From: Liolophura sinensis
Taxonomy: Eukaryota > Mollusca > Polyplacophora > Chitonida > Chitonidae
Direction of reading: 5' to 3'
NCBI RefSeq assembly: GCF_032854445.1
Contig: NC_088295.1
Location: 52,187,249 to 52,251,248, forward strand
Length of the DNA: 64,000 nt
Below, piece by piece: positions 1 through 12,978 of this stretch; the stretch's first letter is position 1; each line of letters starts with the position of its first letter. Under the pieces are notes generated by a model that did not search any database, had not been told where the DNA came from, and saw nothing but the letters and a program-made list of their open reading frames with translations. A program made the translations under genes and the position numbers.

Positions 1-927
1 ATTGTGTGGACAGGGAATGTGTAGATTCCCTTGCTCTCGCTGCTTGGACAGGGATTGTGTAGATTCCCTTGCTCTCACTACTTGGACAGGGAATGTGTAG
101 AATCCCTTGCTCTCACTACTTGGACAGGGAATGTGTAGAATCCCTTGCTCTCGCTACTTGGACAGGGAATGTGTAGATTCCCTTGCTCTCACTACTTGGA
201 CAGGGAATGTGTAGATTCCCTTGCTCTCGCTACTTGGACAGGGAATGTGTAGATTCCCTTGCTCTCGCTACTTGGACAGGGAATGTGTAGAATCCCTTGC
301 TCTGACTACTTGGACAGAGAATGTGTAAATTCCCTTGCTCTCGCTACTTGGACAGGGAATGTGTAGAATCCCTTGCTCTCGCTACTTGGACAGGGAATGT
401 GTAGAATCCCTTGCTCTCGCTACTTGGACAGGGAATGTGTAGATTCCCTTGCTCTGACTACTTGGACAGGGAATGTGTAGATTGCCTTGCCCTGACTACT
501 TGGACAGGGAATGTGTAGATTGCCTTGCTCTCACTACTTGGACAGGGAATGTGTAGATTCCCTTGCTCTCGCTGCTTGGACAGGGATTGTGTAGATTCCC
601 TTGCTCTCACTACTTGGACAGGGAATGTGTAGAATCCCTTGCTCTCGCTACTTGGACAGGGAATGTGTAGATTCCCTTGCTCTCACTACTTGGACAGGGA
701 ATGTGTAGATTCCCTTGCTCTCACTACTTGGATAGGGATTGTGTGGACAGGGAATGTGTAGATCCCCCTACTCTCACTACTTGGACAGGGAATGTGTAGA
801 TTCCCTTGCTCTCACTACTTGGACAGGGAATGTGTAGATTCCCTTGCTCTCGCTACTTGGACAGGGAATGTGTAGAATCCCTTGCTCTCGCTACTTGGAC
901 AGGGAATGTGTAAATTCCCCTACTTTC
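1..927. repeat. 38-bp minisatellite array
   Basis: About 24 head-to-tail copies of a 38 bp unit containing TTGGACAGGGAATGTGTAG and CTTGCTCTCGCTAC, with few substitutions. Most units carry an inverted repeat GGGAAT...ATTCCC around GTGTAG. The array continues past the left edge. It lies upstream of or inside the first SHANK intron. Confidence 0.97.
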
Positions 928-1265
928 ACTACTTATGTGACCTTCATGACAATAAAGGGTTGACAAATGCTTGTGTGGCTGTTTGCACTATCTAATGTTT
1001 GTTGAAGACCGTTTTATCTTCCATCAGTAAGGTGTGTATACATGTATATCTGTACATCCTGAGTTTTAAAGTTTGGCATAAACTTGCGTCAGGCACTTGG
1101 GTTTCCTTCAAGCACCATACTGACAACCATTGGATCAGTGACAAATTCTTGAAAGAACAGTTAAATAAATAAATAAAATGTGACACTGTCTTGTACCCAA
1201 TGTATGCCCAATGCGCATCACTTTTTGTTGTACTTGGATGTATGAATCCATATTCCAGTAGAGGG

Positions 1266-1478
1266 GGGCCTCCGTGGCTTGGTTGGTTAGCGCGTTAGCG
1301 CAGCCTAATGACCCAGGAGCCTCTCACCAGTGCGGTTGCTGTGAGTCATCTCCGTTCGTACATTGGATGGTCTGCCAGCAACCTGCGGATAGTAGTCGGT
1401 TTCCCCAGGCTCTGTCTGGTTTCGTAAAAGTGAAATATTCTTAAGTACGGCGTAAAACACCAATCAAATAAATAAATA
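1266..1478 (+). mobile_element. SINE family A copy (tRNA-derived)
   Basis: Starts GGCCTCCGTGGCTTGGTTGG (tRNA A-box-like) and ends with GAAATATTC, AAGTACGGCGTAAAACACC and TAAATA repeats. The B-box region is partly deleted compared with other copies. Confidence 0.85.
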
Positions 1479-1827
1479 TTCCAGTAGAAACAAGTATAAA
1501 TACTTGCTAACTCATACATTCATGTATATAAGTACTTGGTAACGCGTACATGTGTACATGTATATACTTTTTATAAAATTTTAGATCAGTTACAGAAACA
1601 GAAATTGCTTCTGTTAAAGAAAAAAATTCCTTCAAAAAGTGATGTAACTATTCAAAATGCATGTAATTATCCAAGGTGCAGGCAGTCTCATGAATCTTGT
1701 TTTAGCAGGAAAAGAGCAACAGAGTGAAGAATTCATTTTATTGTTTGATAGGTCTGAACTGACAGACAGACACAAAGTGACGTTATCAGTGTGTGAAGTT
1801 ACTTGTAGCTTTAGAAGGTCATGTGAC

Positions 1828-2136
1828 TGGCCCCGATAGCTCAGTTGGTAGAGCATTTACTTTTGGGGCGGTAGATCCAGGGTCAATCCTCGTCTGGTCA
1901 CACCTAAGACTCGCATTAAGGGGATAGTGCAATGACTGGTTGACCCATATCAGTATAATGGCTCGGGCGGGGCAACTTGTCTTCTGTAAGTCGTCTCACT
2001 GAAGCAGCGCTGGATAAAAAGCGGTGGATTAATCCTGCAACGAGGAGACACTTTACATGCACTCTACGGCCTCCTTCATTGTCATACGAATTGAAAAATT
2101 GTTAAGTACGACATCAAACCCTAAGCACTCACTCAC
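1828..2136 (+). mobile_element. SINE family B copy (tRNA-derived)
   Basis: Head GGCCCCGATAGCTCAGTTGG with A box and a GGTCAATCC B box, body with CACTATCCCC-type segments (seen here as GGGGATAGTGCAATGACTGG), 3' end AAGTACGACATCAAACCC and CACTCACT. Flanked by an imperfect duplication TAGAAGGTCATGTG / TAGAAAGTGATGTG. It is the only copy of family B in the window on the + strand with an intact head. Confidence 0.88.
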
Positions 2137-2362
2137 TAGAAAGTGATGTGCATCTTGGATAGTCATGTGATTTCTTGAATGAAAATTGGCGAGAATGGGA
2201 GATTTTATGTCTTAACATAACTGTGCGTCACATAAATTGGGTAGGGCCTATACAACAAGACCCTAGCCAAATATCCTTCGTCCATCTTTGGCCGCACAGT
2301 CCACATAGGGTTGGTCAACAATTGTCTGATTTGTACATACAGCGTGGAGGTAGGATCCCATC

Positions 2363-2411
2363 AAGGTGCATCTATCCTGGCACCATGATGGTACCATGAT
2401 AGACGCATCTT
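2363..2411. repeat. Near-perfect 49-bp palindrome
   Basis: AAGGTGCATCTATC... is mirrored as ...GATAGACGCATCTT around CACCATGATGGTACC. About 24 bases per arm with three mismatches and one wobble; could extrude as a hairpin. A similar core, TGATGGTACCATG, recurs near 3257. Confidence 0.8.
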
Positions 2412-2506
2412 GTGTGTGTGATTGCCCTAGGATTTTACAACATTAAAACAACTACATGCACAAATAAATAATTGTGCCTTTCGCTACAGCAGCCATGCAT
2501 TTGATT

Positions 2507-2742
2507 ATTTATTTATTTATTTGATTGGTGTTTCTCAAGAATATTTTACTTATACGCCGGCGGCCAGCATTATGGTGGGTGGAAACCCACGACCATCCGC
2601 AGGTTGCTGAAGGACCTTCCTACTTACGGCCGGAGAGGAAGCCAGCATGAGCTGGACTTGAACTCATAGCGACCACATTGGTGAGAGGCTTCTGGGTCAT
2701 TACGCTGCGCTAGCACGCTAACCAACTGACCCACAGAGACCC
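2507..2742 (-). mobile_element. SINE family A copy, reverse
   Basis: Full-length reverse copy from the ATTTATTT tail to the reversed tRNA-like head. Flanked by the 9 bp target duplication AGCCATGCA at 2491 and 2743. Confidence 0.93.
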
Positions 2743-4664
2743 AGCCATGCACTTAACATGACCTTTTTAAACAGATATGTACATATAATAATACTCAAAA
2801 GTTCTTCAGCAATATTTTTCAGTGGCAATCAAATATGAAGCTGTATTAAAATCCACAAGTCTGCATGACCCTAGAATTTGTCACTACCTGTAAATAGACG
2901 TTCGGTTTCAAGCATTGCCTACACGTACCCAGGTCAAAGAATGTAACTTACGGCAGATTATTTGTAATAGCTAATCTTGAGGTCATATTATCATTTGCCT
3001 GTGTTCCAAATCTGTACAAGCGTACATGTTTATAAACAACACTATATTATATATGTTTGACATAAGCATGCTGTATCAAAAAATTCACAAGTAGTAGGCT
3101 ACAAACAACGATGCAGTCTGATTTGAATTTTGTGAGAAATTGCCTATCAGGAAAAAATACATCTCATCACTACATGGAGACACAAACAGTTTGCAGTATA
3201 TAAGTTCATAACCAACCACAACAATTTCTGATCAGGAAGGCAGGATGATACACCCATGATGGTACCATGGGCCCACCATGGGCGGATATCGCATCGGGGT
3301 GACAGTAGGCAGCTACTCAGGGTCTGCGTATGATCGCCGAACTGCGGGCATATGATCCAGCCACAATGGGCAGAGAATATGCAGCTAGTATCTAGCTGTA
3401 CTGTAAATGTTGAAATAAAATAAGAAAAAATATTTGATAGGGATTATTATTTTAAATTTTTTGCACCTAAAATTTCGACAAACCGAAAGGAAAATTCAGT
3501 TTTGTTACTTTGAATTCTTCTGCTTTTTTTTTTGTTTTTGCACTTCGGGACACATACGTTGTTAGGCATACAAAGTGCACGCTCAGTCCCCGGCCTTGAA
3601 CAGGAAATTTGTGGTTTCAGTTGTTCTGGTGCTGGGGGCTTTGCCTTTTGATGACAGTAAGCTTTTGATGATGCTCTGGGGACTATTTGTACAGTCTTTT
3701 GGTAGAAGTGTACATTTTTGAAGATCACTACAAGTCTGTATGTCACATATGGAAAAGTTTATGTGTAACTCGCCGATAGTCAGTGGTTTACTTCGGCAGC
3801 CCTCTGGATTCCTCCACCAATAAAATTCAAAATAAGCAATTAACAAATAAATATTCTTACACTCTTACAAACTGTGATCCACTACATAATATGTACATAT
3901 CAGAAATTTTGACACCCATCAGACTGCTTTATTTTACACGTCTGTGTATATAGTACAAGCAAAAGTGGTTTTAGAAATGTTCATGTTGATGAAAATAATA
4001 TTGCTGTTTTAGCCATTTATTTATATATTAGTTCTATTTAGGTTTTTGTATGTGTCAGCTATTTATACTCACACGAAAAGGTGCACCTTGTGTTTAATTT
4101 AACTCAAGATGCTGCACTATTGTTTTCTGATGCTTGAGGCTGTACATTTAAAATTTCCATGTACTGTATGCACAGTGAAAAATGATAATGTGATACAGTG
4201 ATACACATAAATCAGAACTATCAGGAATGAAGCCTTTAGCATTTTTCATGGATGAATCAAAGTCATGCTCCGTTAAATTTGAATGCTCTCGTACTTTTGC
4301 CACAAATTCGTCATTGCACCTACCCAGCTTTTATCTGTCCTCATCTTCTGGTGTCTTTTGAGTGTTTAAACAAAAGTACAACTACTAAGAGGTCTGTTTG
4401 CTATACTGGCTGTACCATGTCAACACAATGTAGCTTGTGTACTGTTTATTTGATGTGACAGGTATGTGCATATACCTCTGCTGATTGCACATGGAGCTTG
4501 ATGTACAGGTGTACACTGAACATGCATTGCACATGTTGTGTATACGTCACTGTTCGAATGAGTGTTTGTGTTTTAATTCTACTGAAGCAGCTTCGTATTC
4601 ACAGATGTCCTTAACAGCTTGGCAACCTGGTTTCTGCCACCCATATACCTGACAACCATTAAAG

Positions 4665-4928
4665 TGGCCTCCCAGGCTCGGTTGGTTAGCGTGCTATCGC
4701 ACCGTAATGACCCAGGAGCCTCTCACCAATGTGGTCGCTCTGAGTTCAAGTCCAGCTCAGGCTGGCTTCCTCTCTGGCCGTAAGTGAGGTCTGTCAGGAA
4801 CCTGTGGATGGTCGTGGGTTTCCCCTGGGCTCTGCCTGATTTCAGCCCACCAGAATGCTGGCCGCCGTCGTATAAGTGAAACATTCTTGAGTACTGCGTA
4901 AAACACCAATCAGATGAATAAATAAATC
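4665..4928 (+). mobile_element. SINE family A copy
   Basis: Full-length copy with head GGCCTCCCAGGCTCGGTTGG, B box GTTCAAGTCC and tail GCGTAAAACACCAATCAG. Target duplication ATTAAAGTG on both sides (4658 and 4933). Confidence 0.93.
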
Positions 4929-6167
4929 ATATATTAAAGTGATAATGTTTATGTAAATGCATGGCATATGCATTATACACGTGTAGTGTCCTTCTTTAGT
5001 TGCGACTAAAGCTTTCAAGTCCTATCTACTCCAAGATACATACATACATAATTGATATAACAGTCCTGAGTGCTTGACTGGCCATTTTGGTAGCACTGGT
5101 ATAATTACATACTGTGTCTGCTGAAGGAATTTTGTTGTCACCATGACATTTGTCCATTTGTGGGTCTAAACTCTGTGGTTTCCATAAACATGTATATGTA
5201 AATTCAAACCACTTCAGCTGACACTTATTTAGTATGTGGATTTTATACTGACAGCAGTGAACTGGGGCAGATAGAGTCAGATCTCTCTTTTCTGAAGCGA
5301 GTTTGGTTGTCGTCTGACTTTTTGAAATATTGGAATTGTACAGTTTCATGTTCAGTGGGTAACAAAACTACATGTACATCTGCATGATTTAAGACATTTG
5401 ACCATGTTCAATGCTCAAGTTTATAGGAGCATAACAATGATAAATTTGCATATATTTACATGCATGTATACATCTGTATGAATATCTATGACCTCATTTA
5501 TAATTTATGTTATGAATATATATAGAAACAGTTACTGAGATTAGTTTTCAACAGGTGTACGTGTATCTCTGCAAATCTTTTGATTTTGTGTTATTTACAT
5601 ACTGCTGTATATATACATGTAGACCTCGATACATTCAGATTTGAACAATCAGCCAACAACATTTATTTCATTTTATTTATAACTCAAGAGTATATTTTTA
5701 CTTAGCTAAGTTCATTCGATATAGTTTTATTTGATTCTGATTTATTCATCCAACTTTTGGGACCACCGAACAGTTTTGTGGTGAAGTTTGGTTAAAAAAT
5801 TTGCTGTCAGAAAAAAACCTAAGTGTTGCCATCAAAAGTTGACTCTTCAAGGCCTTAATGTGTTTTTTGAAAGTGTATTCTATATACCAAACAGTATAAC
5901 AGTATTATTTTACAAGTAACATTGGGCTGTTCAGCTTGATGCCTCTAGAGGCCATTTTAAGGTCTGCATGGCACTGGTGCCCTGTAAAGCTCTTGCAAGC
6001 TTTTGTGATGTCAAACAACAAATTTTGACACCGGTTAACTTTTTTGATGAATGTTTGTTAGATGAACCCAATTTTATTTGCTTTACTCATGATTACCACA
6101 CCATAATGGTTAAAGAAAACGAGGCACAGGTCTTTATGAAATAAAGTTCTAGGACAAAGCATTTTTT

Positions 6168-6350
6168 CCAGATTATCGCATGTTTGCAAGATGTTTATTC
6201 AAGCATATTCCCAAGGCATTATTGTGTGTGGACAGATAAATTTGTGTTGTTTGTGAAGCCCTGAAACTGGCCAATCCAAGCAGTGTATTTTGTTTCAAAA
6301 ATCAACTTAAAAATGTGCATAAATTGCACAGGTGGCAGATAATTTTTTTT
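6168..6350 (+). mobile_element. Degenerate MITE copy
   Basis: Shares TTTATTCAAGCATATTC, AAGGCATTAT, GTGAAGCCCTGAAACTG and an AAATTGCAC stretch with the elements at 25976, 32173 and 33963. Its terminal repeats are no longer clear. Confidence 0.7.
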
Positions 6351-6772
6351 TTCACCTGTCCAAAAGTTTGTCCACATAGCTGTGAATCAAGGGCGTAAAC
6401 ATGGTATGAATTCTTTCAGACAAATAGAGAACTGCACGCACATAAATAGTTCGATTCTAAAAATACTTTTGATGTTTTTTTTGCCCCCAAAATTGTTTCG
6501 GAAATATCGTGAAAGTAATTTTTATTTTTCATCTGTCACTCAGAAATTGCTTGACTGGGCAATGTGGACACACTATAATTTCCACTCCTGATGTACCCAG
6601 TATAGATGATAATCTATTTACTGAGACTTTCTGTTTTGAATTTATTCTGACTTTGAATAACACATACATGTATGTACATTTCACAGACGTTTCTTCTATA
6701 ATGTAATCATTACATTAAGGTTGCCTTAATAACAGCTTTACTACTGCTGATAACCAGTAGCCCTTGACCATT

Positions 6773-7038
6773 GAGTGAGTGAGTGAGGGCTTGGGGTTTA
6801 ACGTCGTACTCAACAATTTTTCACTGAGACGACTTACCGAAGGCAAGTAAGCCCCCCCCCCGCCCGAGCCATTTAACTCATATGGATAAACCAGTCATTG
6901 CACTATCCCCTTCATGTAGAACGCCAAGCGAGGAAGTTACAACTCTTGTAAAGTCTTAGGTGTGACTCGACCCAGGATTTATCCTGGATCTACCGCTCCT
7001 GAAGTGGACGCTCTACCAACTGTGCTATCTGGACCGGT
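6773..7038 (-). mobile_element. SINE family B copy, reverse
   Basis: Begins GAGTGAGTGAG and GGGGTTTAACGTCGTACTC and ends with the reversed tRNA-like head (CTCTACCAACTGTGCTATC). Flanked by the 10 bp target duplication CTTGACCATT at 6763 and 7039. Confidence 0.93.
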
Positions 7039-7412
7039 CTTGACCATTTAGATGATCTGGTTGTTCATTCTGACACTACATAAAACGCATCCAGCTAACA
7101 GTTGGTTGATGAAATGTAATGCTGAACATGAGTTTAGACATCAAATGTAAGGATAGGTTGAGCTATTTATCCAGTGTATCACCACTGTAAAGGTGCTAGG
7201 AATGGGTCTGTGAAGGGAAGTGTGCATACAAATTCAGATCTGAGCATATTTAATACTCAGAGATGCTTTCACTATATACATGTATGGGCATGCCGGTGGG
7301 CTTTTGAAAAACTTCAATGAGGGGATAACTTCAGCGGAAAACTCCTTCATGGGCTGTATGCTAACTAATATATTTCATGGTTTTCTTTTCTTTTTCTTTT
7401 CTTTGGTGACAG

Positions 7413-7484
7413 AAATGTCTTCAGTTCCAGCTGGATGACTCAGTGTGGCAGGCAAAACAGAGAATCTTAGCAACATTTGCCAAG
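7413..7484 (+). CDS. Shank: SHANK exon: SPN (ubiquitin-like) segment
   Basis: Phase 0 exon of 24 codons after a T-rich tract ending in GACAG and before the donor GTATGT. It reads KCLQFQLDDSVWQAKQRILA and on to FAK, matching the part of the SHANK N-terminal SPN domain that starts at the conserved Lys-Cys-Leu and runs into the VWxAKQR helix. The first residue corresponds by position to Lys22 of mammalian SHANK3, known for Rap/Ras GTPase binding. The preceding exon would carry the initiator Met and the first strand; it is not visible here. Confidence 0.93.
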
Positions 7485-8588
7485 GTATGTAGAGCTTTGT
7501 TTCCAGTCTCAGCACTGCCTGCTGCCTTGTGAGTTAGCTAGCCGAGCCATGGACTTGGGTGACAAGGAGATCTCCTCGCATCGATTATGTTTTCTCCTTG
7601 AACTTGTGTTTACCTCCTTTGTGGACAGATGAGTTGGTTTGCCCTTATATACACAAGTGTCCACACTGTGTGCGGCTACATGTAGGAATACAGTAGATTA
7701 CATGTATCAGCTCTAATGGCAAATCTAGTTCAGCCACCTCTGATACAGTGGAACAACATAGGTCTACTCCATTTAACTTGACATATTATGAGTACATGTA
7801 ATTCTGGTGAACCTAAAGAGTGTCCAATCAAATGGGAGTGAAAAGGAAAATGAGATTCATGTACTGCAGATCTCAGCAGAAAACTAAAGGAATACTGACA
7901 AAAGTTTTGGGGTCAAAAGAGCTGACAGGATATGAAAGATATTCAAGAATTTTTGCTTTGGGAAGTAATTTTTTTTTTGAGGCTACCTGTAAAGGGGGTA
8001 AAACTGTTTATTTAAACTCCCATTGTTTGAGGGGCTTTGATAGTGACCAATTACTGGTTAAATATACAGAAATTTCAGTCTGTGCAGCTTTATGTTCATT
8101 TAAGTCCTCTTTTCTTCTACCAGTATGGCATCAAAATCCACACACCACACAGTTAAATAACTTGCTAAATGTCAGAGTTTTGCTTAGGAGCTTCAGTTTC
8201 GTTTTAAGCGTGTGAGTAATTTGGTGTGATATCTTGCATATATTATGTTGTGGCTGTTAAAAAACGAAAAAATCAAACTGCCATTTTAGAGAGAATTTTT
8301 ATTTCTTATTTTATTTTATTGTTTATAAGACTTCATTCATTACAGACACAAGAAAATCATCATTCTATATAATCCTGCTTTGGAAGCTTAAAAAGTTTGT
8401 TAGTAATTAATTAGAGCAAACTCAAGTGAAATAATAATTATTATGTACATGTAGTGTGGATGAGGCCGTTCTTAGCCGACACTTGAATGTCTTTTCTCTG
8501 TAGTCTCGCAAAAGCAAATTTGTGGTTCTTGTTTCATACAGTTACCTGTTCCCATGATATATATTCAAGTATTTAATTAACTTTGCAG
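7485..8588 (+). other. SHANK intron, no recognised element
   Basis: Intron between the two SPN exons. AT-rich with T tracts; a chance open frame of about 130 codons (7820-8215) has no family likeness or exon signals in a matching phase. Confidence 0.8.
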
Positions 8589-8714
8589 GATCTAAAGGAT
8601 GGCTTGAATTATGGCCTGTATTGCCCACCATCTAATGGCCGAGCAGGAAAATTTTTAGATGAAGAGCGCGTTCTGCGAGAGTACCCTTTACAAGGCCCTA
8701 TTGGATTCTTAGAG
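8589..8714 (+). CDS. Shank: SHANK exon: rest of SPN domain
   Basis: Phase 0 exon of 42 codons, acceptor CTTTGCAG and donor GTATGT. It begins DLKDGLNYGLYCPPSNGRAG and continues with KFLDEERVLREYPLQGP. The LNYGL, GRAGKFLDEER and EYP motifs are hallmarks of the SHANK N-terminal domain just before its FERM-like part. The final residues (IGFLE) lead directly into the FKYKRRVY segment of the next exon, as in vertebrate proteins. No oddities were seen. Confidence 0.95.
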
Positions 8715-9427
8715 GTATGTTTCATAATCAAGCATCATGCTGTCACATGCTGTTTCTGAATTGGGTGTTGAGTGAATGTACATGTGTTTTTGGTGCAGTC
8801 ATTTCTAAGCCTCATCTTTTAGTTAACATGAAGCAGGTGAATAACCTGTGTGTTGTTTAAATACACAAGGACATTTCAAATGTACCCATTAATGTGTACC
8901 AGTACTGATCCTGTTGGTTGGTCCACAGTCTTGTCTGTTCTCAAAACTGGAATACACTTCACTGAATTTGTCATATGTCTGTTGGATGAGGAAAATATGT
9001 TGCTAATGGATACAGATTTTAGCCTCTTAGTCCAGTTAGCATTGGTACATGTACTTAGCAGAAATGAATGCAAGTATTTCTTAATTACTGGGCGTTGTCC
9101 CATTTCAGCTGTGGGTTATGTTATTTGTGCCAAAATTAATAAGAACATATAACATTCATGTGTGTGTATGAAAGTACTAACATTAAGTAGTTTGTGGCAT
9201 GAGTCTGGTTAAGAGGTGGAAGGTGGAGGTTAGTACTCCAGGCAGTCACTAACAAGGTAATACTGACTTATTGATAAAGCACCTGCTCTCATGCTATACA
9301 CATGCAGGCATGGGGAGATGTAGGTGAAAGTGCTTTCAAGTACGTACATGTATGAAGCTGCACCCTCAACCTCAAAATAGAAGAGCTCCAAACCCCACAA
9401 TCGTGCATTTGATATTAATTTAATGGC

Positions 9428-9534
9428 ATATTTTTTTATTTATGTATTTATTTATTTCATTGGTGTATTACACGATACTCAAGAATATTTCGCTTAGGAG
9501 AAGGCAGCCGGCATTGTTTTGGAAGGAAACCAGA
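9428..9534 (-). mobile_element. SINE family A 3' fragment, reverse
   Basis: ATTTATTTATTTCATTGGTG, then ATACTCAAGAATATTTCGC and a CAGCCGGCATTGT segment match the reversed tail of family A. The tRNA-like head is missing. Confidence 0.8.
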
Positions 9535-10980
9535 TAGAGTCAGGGTTATTGGGATACGATAAGCACTTTAAAATATTTAAAGTCAGTTTTTCGAACAGTG
9601 TAACAACTCTGGTCACTGCAGTTTCGTATCCCCAGAAACACGACTGCCATCATAGAAATGTAAAATTCTTGTGTATAACATTAAACGTCAAGTATCTGCC
9701 AGAGTGCGGTGGTTTTACATGGGCTTTAAGAAGTTTGTTCCACCCATAAACTTAAGATTAATTGTAAAAGTGAAATATTTTGAAATAAACAAAAACATGT
9801 AAATGATCTTTTACAATGTTTGTAGTACCCATTTTACTTGATCATGGGAGTTTGACTCCAGGAATGAATGCTTTAATATCTCATTATGTCAACCTCTTGT
9901 CTGTTGCACACCTTGCACATTTGCAGTGTTAAACGTCGCATTGGTAACAGGCCAGGTAGGCAGAGATGAAGTGACCCAAACCAGGGGTTGTTCCTCTCTG
10001 TACTGATAGAGAGTCAGAGTCTTGTCATGTTTCTAGGCATGTTTGATCAATTTAGCAAACATGTCCTGCAGTCGTATAATCAAATAGGTTGATGTAGCAA
10101 ATACATGACACACAGATAGAATTCAACATCCCTGTGTCAGACACATGTGTGCAGCTCTGAACAAAAAGTATATGTGTGGTATGGGAAGAAACTAAACTGG
10201 AGCAAATATCATGGTTGTTATCAAGTGGAATGTGAAGTGAGATTTGTTTTTATTGAAGCAAACAGCTTTTGACATTCATTCCTGTCTGACACACAATGTC
10301 TGAGGATGGGAGGAATGTCCCTCTCATTGTTGTCAGTGTAAGGCTAGAGGCTTCATTCTGCCAGGCACAAGTATTCTTCTCCCATTAATATTATCAGGCG
10401 AAGAACAGTTGACAATGTTCACATACTAGCTTCATAAAGCCGTAGAATGAAAATGGAGTATTTTGCTGTTCAATTTTTTTTTTAGGGTCCTCAGGTTCAA
10501 ATGGAAATAGGAAGAATCATAGACATTGTCTGTGTTTCTTTTCCTAAATATATAGTCAGCTAAACAAATGTTGCTTTGTTCTAAAATGACAGAACTTTTT
10601 TTCATAAAACCCGGAGAACAACTATTTCTAGTATTGTTTTTCTGTCCTTTAAAGTAATTTTTCTTTTAACTGTGTACACATATACAGCGTATACAGCAGC
10701 CTTGTTTGCTGTACAAGAAAGAAGAAATCTTCCTACTTTAAATAAATTACTACAAGTGAATTTATTTGTAGTTTTGAGGCTACACTGCAGTAACAGATGT
10801 GCTCTAAATTTGTTTGAACTACCATGTCGTACTTCTACTATAACCCTTGCTTCTATATTACCTGGGCTGCCGTGTTAATGACTTAGGTGTAAGACTGACT
10901 GTGGTAACAAAGAACTTTTGTTGAAGAAGGGGGCTATCATCAGGCAGTACTGTGGGTACGCCTATTACTGATAGTCTGGT

Positions 10981-11180
10981 GGTGTGTACGTGTATGTACA
11001 CATGTACATGTATGTGAGTGTACACATGTACATGTATGTGTATGTACGTTTATGTACATATGTATATGTATGTGTATGTACATGTATGTGAGTGTACACA
11101 TGTACATGTATGTACGTTTATGTACATATGTATGTGTATGTATATGTATGTACACATGTATGTATACATATACATGAATG
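10981..11180. repeat. TG/TA-rich microsatellite (ACATGTATGTG type)
   Basis: Irregular array built from TACATGTATGTG, GTACACATGTAC and similar words. Both strands stay open in several frames only because stops are rare in the repeat. Confidence 0.9.
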
Positions 11181-11884
11181 TAGGCAGAACTGAGACCCAA
11201 CTAGTTGTGTACCTTATAAGTACATTGTACATCATGTCGGCACTGATAGATGACAGCTAGATCAGTTACCTGTCTGTTCTCATTGTCACATCAGCCAATC
11301 CTGAGCTTCATTACACAGCAGACTGGAGTAAATCTGACATACGTATATGTACGTAGCTTGCACATGTAAAGTGGATTTATGGTTTACAGACAAACTGCCT
11401 GTATACACTGTATCATGTGTGACAATGCTTATAGAAATGTTATGAAATACAACTCAGAATGATGCCTTCTGAGAGCTTTTCTGTGTGTGAATTAACCCAG
11501 CTACATGAAGCTCGCTTAACTTCTGTAAAAATGGAGCACCTTGCTTAAATTATTTTGACCAATTTTCCTATTTTACTTGATTTTATTTATCTCTCAGTTA
11601 GCTCACTACTTTTCCAAGGTAGCCTTTTGCTCAGAAGAATAAGTAATAAATAAATAAAATATAAAACAATAAATAACTCGGGCTGCCAAGAGTTTGGGAG
11701 CTAAATTCTAAAACCCTGCAGTAATACTGCATGTGGTCAAAAATAGTGTTTTAGTCATGGTCTAACCATAAACATACATGTATGTTCAGATTAAAGTTTT
11801 GAAGGACTACAAAAAATAGAGATATTACATATGTGTGCGTGGTTAAACTAGACAGAATGCTTGTGAATCAAGCTTTGTGATGAA

Positions 11885-12184
11885 TGAGTGAGTGAGTGAG
11901 TGCTTGGAGTTAAACGTCGTACTCAACAATTTTTCAGTCATATGACGACGAAGAAAATTTTAGGGTGTATGTAATGTGCCTCCTTGTTGCAGGACGGATT
12001 TGTGCCGCTCTTTTATCTAGTGCTGCTTCACTGAGACGACTTACCTATGGCCAGTAAGCCACCTCACCCGAGCCATTATACTGATACAGGTCAACCAGTC
12101 GTTGCACTATCCCCTTCATGGTGAACGCCAATTGAGGAAGTTACAACTTCCTCTTTTAAAGTCTTAGGTGTGGCTCGACCCAGG
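11885..12184 (-). mobile_element. SINE family B copy, reverse, head truncated
   Basis: Runs from GAGTGAGTGAGTGCTTGGAG to CTCGACCCAGG, where it stops before the A-box part of the tRNA head. Flanked by the perfect 14 bp duplication AGCTTTGTGATGAA (11871 and 12185), so the truncation happened at insertion. Confidence 0.92.
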
Positions 12185-12611
12185 AGCTTTGTGATGAAGG
12201 CTATTAAAGCTTAGTTATTGAGTAGATGCTATTGTCATCTAATTTTTCTAGTATTCAGCCATGGGTGTTATAATATTAAATGAAAAGCAGATGTTGTGTC
12301 ACAGTTTCTTGTACACATTGTTAGGGACTAGAGCTGTATTAACTGTCTTTCCTAGATAGCTGATTTGATTAAAAACATCATTATCGTGTGCTCAGATTTT
12401 ACCAAGCACAAACACAGGTTCTGTACATGTACAGTTTAGAGCAATTAAGAGTGTCAGAACCTCTAATCCTGCCAAAACAGTATTTCTGAGCAAAGCATAT
12501 AGACGGATCTAATTGACTTGACACCTCTTTCTGGTTGATCCTGAAAAATTGGGATCCAGCCTGGCATACTTGTTCAGGTGTTCTGTCTGGAACTCTTCCC
12601 TGCAATGTTTA

Positions 12612-12978
12612 TCCATTACATTATCCATACACTAGGATCTTATAAAGGTTGCAAATTCTGGGGTTCTACTTGTGGAGATCTTCGCTTCCATGCTTGTCCA
12701 TTACATTATCCATACACTAGGATCTTATGAAGGGTGCAAATTCTGGGGTTCTACTTGTGGAGATCTTCACTTCCATGCCTGTCCATTACATTATCCATAC
12801 ACTAGGATCTTATGAAGGGTGCAAATTCTGGGGTTCTACTTGTGGAGATCTTCACTTCCATGCCTGTCCATTACATTATCCATTCATTAGGATCTTATAA
12901 AGGGTGTAAATTCTGGGGTTCTGGGGTTCTACTTGAGGAGCTCTTCTCTTCCATGCCTGTCCATTACATTATCCATAG
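12612..12978. repeat. 85-bp minisatellite
   Basis: Four full copies and one partial copy of an 85 bp unit containing CCATTACATTATCCATACAC, TAGGATCTTATGAAGGGTGC and TTCTGGGGTTCTACTTG. Confidence 0.93.

Larger units (their letters stand above)
928..7412. other. Upstream region or 5' intron of SHANK
   Basis: AT-rich non-coding sequence leading to the first recognised exon. It contains five SINE copies, one MITE relic and a palindrome, listed separately. Short open frames here overlap the repeats or look random. No first exon with the SHANK start motif (VxRIGIPDL-type) was seen. Confidence 0.6.

Noticed and set aside
1-927. CRISPR-like array
   Set aside because: Repeats follow each other with no unique spacers and the genome is animal; it is a minisatellite.
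10940-11260. Overlapping open frames with Tyr/Met/His-rich peptides
   Set aside because: Derived from the ACATGTATGTG microsatellite on both strands.
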